In this document: in pieces, positions 57,339-64,000 of the stretch
How positions within the stretch are numbered: position 1 is the stretch's first letter
Layout of the letters: every line of letters starts with the position of its first letter
NCBI GenBank assembly: GCA_025617745.1
Contig: CM046861.1
Coordinates: forward strand, 14,562,283 to 14,626,282
From: Heliocidaris erythrogramma
Lineage: Eukaryota; Echinodermata; Echinoidea; Camarodonta; Echinometridae
DNA length: 64,000 bases
Direction: 5' to 3'
Notes under the pieces: generated by a model
What the model was told of the DNA's origin: nothing
The model's input: the letters and a program-made list of their open reading frames with translations, nothing else
The model's database searches: none
Made by a program: the position numbers and the translations under genes

Positions 57339-60300
57339 ATGAAGACTGTGGAAGTACTCGAGCGACTCTTGGCTCTTCTACTTGCATGTTTCGAGAATCT
57401 GATACATGGCGGTATCATTTTTGGCTGGCCCTCACTCGTCTTTGTCTTCATACAGCTTGACTATTTCAGTGACTTATGCAGCGACACCAGCGAAAATGTC
57501 ACACTTTCGAATCTCGTAAGATGCAAATTTTCTCATAAGTTGCTCATTTTGCCTACATGTTACGGATCCTTTTAACAACCGTTCTTTTGGGGGTTTCTTT
57601 CTCGAGATTTGGTTGAGTTTTAATTTACAATACGTCTAAATACATGTATAAAAATTATAATTATTATATTTCTATAGGCGTATAACCCGGCTCAGTTCAC
57701 TATTGTTGCCCGAGCACGCAGCTTTCAACATCTTCGCTTCTTCGAAGCGTTGTTCATTCAGTCGAGAGATCCGCTATGTGCCGACAAAAGGAGTTTGTAC
57801 AAGCGCTTCGAGTATTTTAGCGTGCCCGGATCATATCCGGGTCGCTGTACACACCCTTCCTTGACTTTTGTATTTTCTTGTATTCTCTCATTCCTGCGTT
57901 GTGACCCGATGAGTGCAGGTCGAAAAGCTTCGTCACTATGAATTTGTTAAATGTTATCTATAAAAGATCTTCCTAACAATATTAAGCAAATTCATCCCTT
58001 CAATTATTTTTTGTAGTACAATTTTTTGATCTATTGCATGTGTTTAGATCAACTCCACTACAGATGCTCATAACATCAGCAAAGTGGGCGGCCTCGTATC
58101 CTGTCCAGAACAGGACAGTCGTCTTCAACTCGTCTTCTCTATCGCTGTAGCTATCCAGGCATGTTGCATGTTTCCTGTTGGGTTCCTATTCGATCGATTT
58201 GGAACTAGATTATCTCGGCTGGTCATGAGGTACGGTTTCAATACCCAAAATCGACAGTGTAGGCGTAACGGGGGGGGGGGGGGGGGGGGGGGGGGTCATC
58301 AAGTGTCTTGTCGGTGATTTGTACCGAAAAATTTGCTCTCAACCAATCAGATGTAAGGATTTCAGTAGCTTATAACAGTTATTGCAACTTGTCATTGATG
58401 ACAAGTTTTATGAAACAGGGACGGTGATCAGTTTAAAATGGAAGGGAAGTCAAGACGGGGGAAGGGGGGTGACACACAAAACCACATAGTTACACACACA
58501 CACACACACACACACTTCTGTGGATAACTTTTTTTTTTTTGTGGATGAACAGGGGGACATGGCCCCTTGTGCCTCCTATTATCTACGACTTTGATTATAC
58601 ATTATACTGTCAGTGTTGAAGCAAAATACTGCTGGTTCATACCATCATGATGATAATTATCAAGATTATAAGGGTTATAAGTTGTTTGCAAGTGTTCTGC
58701 TACCTTCGAATGAAGTGTCTAACATTTTTTTTATATATAACTCTGCCAATAGTATCTTGCTGCTCGTTGGCTACATATTGATGGCATTCAGTTCTCCTAC
58801 CTACCCTATTCTGGTGTTACCTGGAACCATCTGTTTTACCATTGGAGGTGTCATCATGCTTTTGTCTTCTATGCAGGTTAATAATTTTAAAGGGAAATCC
58901 AACCTTAATGGCAAGTTGCTCTCAAAGAAAGAGGAACAATCAGAGAAGCAGACTGGTGAAAATTTGAAAGAAAACGGACAAGCAATAAGAAAGTAATGAG
59001 GTTTTGAAAGTTGTAATCACTATGGGAATTTCAAATTGGTCGAATAGATTATGTCACTGTGATGTCGTTGCGGACAACTCCCCCATTTGCTCCAAAACAC
59101 AAAATGACTAAAATGTTATTATAATAAGTTGTCCGCAAGTATGTCACAATTGACGCACCAAATTGCCAATTTGAGATTCGCATCAATGTAGTGATCTCAT
59201 TTTCCAAACATCCATAACTTTCTTATTCCTTGTCCGATTTCTTTCAAACTTTCACCATCCTGTTTATCTTATTTTTCTGCTTTCACACACATCATCACAA
59301 ATCATTATTAGCAAGGTTGGATTGTTCTTTATTATCATATGATCGCCAATAAAGTTTTTTTTTTTAATTTAAATTCATAATCAAATATCATTAACATAAT
59401 CCTGTATGAGCTTTATGTTATTTCAAACATACACCTAGCTAGTTTGTCCAACATGTAACTCTATAAGTAAATGGGGTCTCGGGCTTCCCCTTCTAGGTCC
59501 ACCATCCTTGTAATGACTACAGAGTCGGGTCCGGATCAAAACGCGACCCAGCTCCACTCTGTTGACTCGACTTAACACTCGACGCCTGCTGCCTTGACTT
59601 GACTCATGACCCAATTACAAGACCGGAGTTATTAGGTCATGGGCTAAAGCCGTACTGACTCTGTTTTATCATGGACCTACTACGAATGGTTTTATGCCCG
59701 ATCTACATGAGGCTTCATTTCGTTTCACTGCGTGCGCTAATCAGGATTGTGGAGATAATCAGCACACAACGCAGCATGTGGAATGTTCATTTTTTTAATT
59801 GTACGATGACACTTATCCATATTGCGTCAAAGTTGGCGACGCAGCCCTACGTCAGGAAATGACATACTCTGATCTGTCGGTTTTCAGACCACTAAGCCTA
59901 GTTATGTATTTCTTGATTGGTTAATGTCCTTTCTACATTAGTATACCAGAAACGCACTGACCTTTCTCGTTGACCTCAATAGCGTCACAATCCTGCCATG
60001 AAGAGTCCAAAATTATTACTAAATCATTACCTAAATAATAAGAATTATTTACATTGCATTGTTTATTTGATGATTTTTTCCCTTTAAAATATACAGATTG
60101 GTAATCTTTTCGGAGGGCAGAAGTCAACCGTTATTACACTGATCAACGCTATGTATGGTGGATCTATCATAATTTTTTTTATTGCCAAGGTGGGATATGA
60201 TTAAAGTTTTACCATGTTTGCTAAATAATATTAAGTTGCAAGAATGTATGATTCTCTCTGTATCTGACAGTGCGTTAGATCCAAACAGCAGTTTTAATTG

Positions 60301-63300
60301 TCTAATGTCTTCATAATTATCGCCACTTCCCATCGATGAATAAATGCACGAAGCTTTAATACGCATAAATAATTTTGTGGAAACAACGGATTCTCAAATA
60401 CATCTGAAGTTTGGAAATTAAGCAATATAAACGTCCTGTAATTCGAATTTACATTCAAAACACGTTATAACAAAAAATGTCGGATTCATCCTTTAAGGCA
60501 CTAAACGGTGATAATCTTGATTTAAAACCTGATGAGCAATATTCTCCAGACTGATATTTTAGAATATTATTGTAACGCACAGTTTAACGAGAGGATGCGT
60601 TCTATAATTTTGCAAGCGTTCAGTAGTGTTCAATTTTCATAATGTATAACGTATTTGTGGTGTCGTGGGTGTGTACGTCACCAGGCTGAGTATCAAACGT
60701 TTCGAGTCCTTTGCTCAGAAATTTATCTCCATTTGCCACTCTCAACCCAGGTGTAGGGAATGAGTACCTCGTAAAAAGTAATTCCTTGAATGCTTTCAGC
60801 GCCTCACGGCAGCTTGGCTGAAGCCAATTACTACATTTAGGAGTCTTTAGCATCCCCTGGGATGGATTATGTGCTCAATATGAATGAAGGTGTATTTATT
60901 ATCTGACAGTGCCTTTGATCATATTCAATAATCAATAATTTAACTATTTTTACCCCCTAGATAGTACATGACGCCGGGTTCTCAATCAACATCCTTTTCT
61001 TCATTTTGGCTGGGTCCGTGGTCCTCCTCAATATCAACAGCTTTCTCGTCCTCCCCATGAAGTACATCCCCTGGCCCCTCCCAGAGGGGTACAGACTAAT
61101 CACCTGTTGCACCCCTAGGGCCATTCCAGAGGATAAGGAAAATGGTGCATACGACAACCAAGGGTATATAGAGGACCCGTTTAGCGGGGTGACTGGTTTA
61201 AATGGGTACTACAGTCGTGACAGGCGGAGTAGGACGGACTCAGTACGCAGCGATGTTAGTAAGCGTAGTAGGAGCATGAGCCTGTCGATTGCAATGGACC
61301 CGACATGCGAAACGGGCGAAGGTGGTGTCTCAGAGACCGAAGAACGAAAGAAGAAGGAGTATGGAAGCCTCGGATCATGCCTCCTGTCGATGCCATTTTT
61401 CCTCTTACTTCTTTGGCAGGCATTCCTCGAGACCGATATGATCTTCACGTTCGGAACCTTAAACTTCTTCTTGACAAGATTGTCTAATGGCGATGAGAAT
61501 CTCGGTAGGTAATATGTCCGCCTCGAACTAGAAAAAGGTTAAATCATCAGGGTAAAATATATTTGATTCATATTATTTCGCACTTTAACCGAATACTAAC
61601 CCGACGAATTCTTAACTTCTGCTCAGTGGATCTAACCTAACCTTAACCATAGGGCTAAACCTATAAGGACTCACGTTCTCTCTTTGACGAAATAAGGCCC
61701 TATGCAAGAGCCAATGTCTGATCACCGTCTTATTCATAGCCATCGTCATTATCTTCGTCATTTTCATCGCCTTTGTTTTTTGTCTTGTATAAAACATTAG
61801 TGAGTTGGTACACAAACGTCTTCGCTATCACGCAGTTCTTCATCATCATCGTTGGTCCACTTGGTGGTCTGCTCATGGATAGGAATAACATCTCGATGTC
61901 CTGCTCGACTACCAGTGAGTACAGTGCACCAAGAACACCATAACGTGCGCGTTTATGTCATACTGATAGTATAATGTGTGGGCGAGCATGAAGAATGTGG
62001 GTGAGGTAATGTGAGTGTCGGTGAGGGCGAGGGAGTGCGAAGGTGAGTGGATGTGTGCGTGTGCGTAGGTGTGTGTAGAGAGAATATAGACCACATACTG
62101 TAATAGCTGCGTGCACACTGTTTATACTGTCCTTAATTACGAATTATGGATGTGTTCTTTTCAGCTGTTCAGTCACGCAATCGCTTTTATCGTTTGTATG
62201 CAAACGCCACTCTTTTATTCCTTGAAATATTCCTTCACTAGGCAAATTAGAAAACCAATTCAGTTCATGAATACTTATCATATGGACTATCATGCGTTAT
62301 CATATATCTCAGTGTTACACCGGCATTTATTATCAAAATTAAGACATAGTCCATCAATAATTGCACCCTGTCGTGTCTATCTATACTTTCAATTTGTTGT
62401 ACCTTTTCCTATTTATTACTGGGATAGAAATAAAACAATTTTCATAATTTGAATTTTTCATGAAATTATAGAGAAACCCAAGGAGAGAGATCCATACGCA
62501 GCTATGCGAGATAGTTGTCTACCTTTAGCGATCACTACTCTCGCTTCTATTGGCTACTCCATTTGTCTGCTGATTCCTAACCTTCAACTTCAGTATCTAA
62601 CTTTCATCTTCATCCTCATCATGAAATCTCTACTCTTCGGAGTCGGGTCGGCGGTTGTAGCAGTCGTGTAAGTCGTGATCTCTTACAGTATGTAATTTCC
62701 GACAGGTTATAGAGTGATATCCTCGCTATACAGCTATATAGTTACCACTGTTTAGTGCTTGGAGTCACAAAACTGCTAGAACTTGTGTTTAAAGGAAAGT
62801 CCACCCTGGTATTTAGTTGACTTTACTAAAAACAAAAAATGAGAGAAACAGAAGGTAAGAAAATGTTTTTCTTTACATATAGAGCATGGGGGGGGGGGGG
62901 AAACGTTGTCACTTTGGGGCTTTCACTTCAGGGGGTCTGACACCCCCTTTCCGATAAACAATTTTGCCAGTTTTTATATTTTTGGAATGTACATTATTCC
63001 ATAGCTCTTCTTTCTGACAAAATGTTGTCCCTGTGCTTCAAGGGGGAAATTTTACGCCAATATTTAGGGGTCGTCGGACACCCCATCCCGACGGAAATTT
63101 TGGTCAGTTTTATGTGTTTTGTAATTTCCAATCATACTGCTTTCTACTGACAAAGTTTGGTGCATGGGGGAGATGGGGTGAAATCGACCCTAGGGTCTAA
63201 ACCCGACGGCTACGGTCAGGCTGACAACCTTTTTGTCAATGACTTAGATGGTCTAAGTAAGTTTTAGGGGTCAAAATTAATGAGTAACTATGGTTGACTA

Positions 63301-63603
63301 TTTTGGGACAGGCTCCTTGCCTAATATATGCAATTATTATTATTTAGGTTGCATGTATGATTAAATATTTTCCTTAGAGAAAATGAATATTCATGATGTT
63401 ATTTAAAGTAGGCCTGCAGGGCAAATATGGGAGGAGCTGGTAAGCTAGATACATCACGAAGTTACCAATTTGATATCAGGGTGGGACTTCCCCTTTAAGA
63501 ATGGTAAGACATATGGAACGTGAACGTTTTAAGTGTCTTATTAATGATAAAATACATGTAACTTCAATTTTGGAGCGCTTACTTATAATCCTCCCCCCCC
63601 CCC

Positions 63604-63654
<51 letters not shown>

Positions 63655-64000
63655 AATAAACAATAAATAAAAAAATAAATAAATAAATAAAAAATGAAAA
63701 ATAAAATGAAAGATGAAAAATAAATAAATAAAAAATAAAAAACATTTAAAAATATATGATATATACAGAATATGGTGCACTCTTAGGGGGTGTTGCAAGA
63801 AACTTGCAATCAATTGCAAATCCCCCAAATCAGTTGCATGTCTTGCAATTGATTGAAAGTTCCATTTGAAATACATGTATCATATTTGCAATCGATTGCA
63901 AATGGGGATTTGCAATTGATTGCAACTTTCTTGCAACACCCCATTAGACTATGAACTGAAATTCTTGTTATGACGTCACAGGTTTCCGATGCAGTACTTT
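57339..64000 (+). CDS. SLC43A3-like transporter, copy 3 (3' end beyond window)
   Basis: Exons: 57339-57515, 58048-58229, 58753-58876, 60097-60189, 60961-61504, 61801-61914, 62472-62667 and 63982 onward. At least 483 aa; exon layout and phases (0,2,0,0,1,1,2) match gene 2. ATG chosen by alignment with gene 2 (MKTVEVLERLLALLLACFEN). Blocks seen: GWPSLVFVFIQLDYF, outer-loop Cys47 and Cys78 with sequons N53, N61 and N68, motif A FLFDRFGTR, NLFGGQKST, IPWPLPEGYRL and GGLLMDRNN. The central inner loop is longer than in gene 2 and has an Arg/Ser-rich stretch (residues about 277-302) that could be phosphorylated. Exon 4 uses the weaker donor GTGGGA. Intron 2 starts with a 26-base G-run about 40 bases after its donor. 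Expected role as for the other copies: facilitative plasma-membrane carrier. The missing part should be the last helix and tail. Confidence 0.9.
58270..58295. repeat. 26-base poly-G run in gene 3 intron 2
   Basis: Uninterrupted G on the sense strand, directly before a family C fragment (58320-58421). It may be partly an assembly or sequencing-length artefact. Confidence 0.8.
58492..58514. repeat. CA microsatellite in gene 3 intron 2
   Basis: About eleven CA units. Confidence 0.85.
58885..59335. repeat. Family A foldback repeat in gene 3 intron 3
   Basis: The best-preserved copy in the window: AAAGGGAAATCCAACCTTAAT starts the left arm and AGCAAGGTTGGATTGTTCTTT ends the right. The left arm begins only about ten bases after the exon 3 donor (58877). 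Confidence 0.8.
60690..60900 (-). repeat. SINE-like repeat, reversed copy (gene 3 intron 4)
   Basis: Diverged mirror of 31072-31262: CATTTGCCACTCTCAACCCA, TTCCTTGAATGCTTTCAGCG and TGTGCTCAATATG in the expected order. Confidence 0.6.
62790..63500. repeat. Family B TIR element in gene 3 intron 7
   Basis: The left end TTTAAAGGAAAGTCCACCCTG is mirrored by CAGGGTGGGACTTCCCCTTTAA. The interior (G-run at 62887-62900, GGGGTC words) is unlike the foldback at 47136, so it shares ends only. Confidence 0.65.
63590..63740. repeat. C-run, poly-A, AT and AAAT tracts
   Basis: Consecutive low-complexity blocks: C11, A14, (TA)n and AAATAAAT. Minus-strand frames through it are artefacts. Confidence 0.85.
63787..63943. 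repeat. Palindromic MITE before gene 3 exon 8
   Basis: GGGGTGTTGCAAGAAACTTG and CTTTCTTGCAACACCCC ends are inverted; TGCAATTGATTGCA-type words recur inside. It ends about 40 bases before the exon 8 acceptor at 63980-63981. Confidence 0.75.

Noticed and set aside
1..64000. Undescribed defence or RNA-guided system
   Set aside because: No nuclease, helicase, toxin or array architecture found outside the transposon relics; the window is an ordinary animal gene cluster with repeats.

Overview
This is a eukaryotic (animal) genomic window: AT-rich, with spliced genes, GT-AG introns of 0.25-4 kb, abundant microsatellites, and many palindromic DNA-transposon relics. The only protein-coding genes I can support are three same-strand (+) tandem paralogues of an SLC43-type major facilitator transporter. 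They resemble SLC43A3, the equilibrative nucleobase transporter branch, more than the LAT3/LAT4 amino-acid branch. The style of the dispersed repeats suggests a marine invertebrate deuterostome, possibly an echinoid. That assignment is an inference from recall, not something the sequence proves.

Layout. 1-5.96 kb: a decayed Tc1/mariner foldback (364-2227), small MITEs and otherwise plain AT-rich DNA. 6.07-13.77 kb: SLC43-like gene 1, complete, 9 coding exons, 584 aa. 13.8-28.2 kb: spacer with foldback elements, a dead LINE reverse transcriptase (20.3-21.7 kb), a MITE nested in an older repeat (23.6 kb), a 1.35-kb TIR element with TAA target duplication (25.15-26.5 kb) and a 0.5-kb foldback just upstream of gene 2. 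28.31-40.28 kb: SLC43-like gene 2, complete, 9 coding exons, 541 aa, with a 4-kb first intron full of transposons. 40.3-57.3 kb: repeat-rich spacer with tRNA-derived SINEs, GAT microsatellites, foldbacks, a 3-unit tandem repeat at 49 kb and a Penelope-like element fragment with a GIY-YIG nuclease domain (51.8-52.6 kb). 57.34-64 kb: SLC43-like gene 3, 7 full exons plus the first 19 bases of the eighth, cut by the window edge.

The exons of the three genes join in frame with matching lengths (124, 93, 124 nt and others) and matching intron phases, which strongly supports the models. Genes 2 and 3 share the same intron layout and are closest to each other. Gene 1 lacks their first coding intron and has an extra intron in the central cytoplasmic loop. 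All three should encode 12-helix plasma-membrane carriers; divergence is concentrated in the glycosylated first outer loop, the central inner loop and the C-tail. I found no new defence, RNA-guided or otherwise undescribed system. The most notable points are the tandem transporter cluster with its intron changes, the nested and frame-broken mobile elements, and foldbacks that carry regulatory-like motifs close to gene starts.
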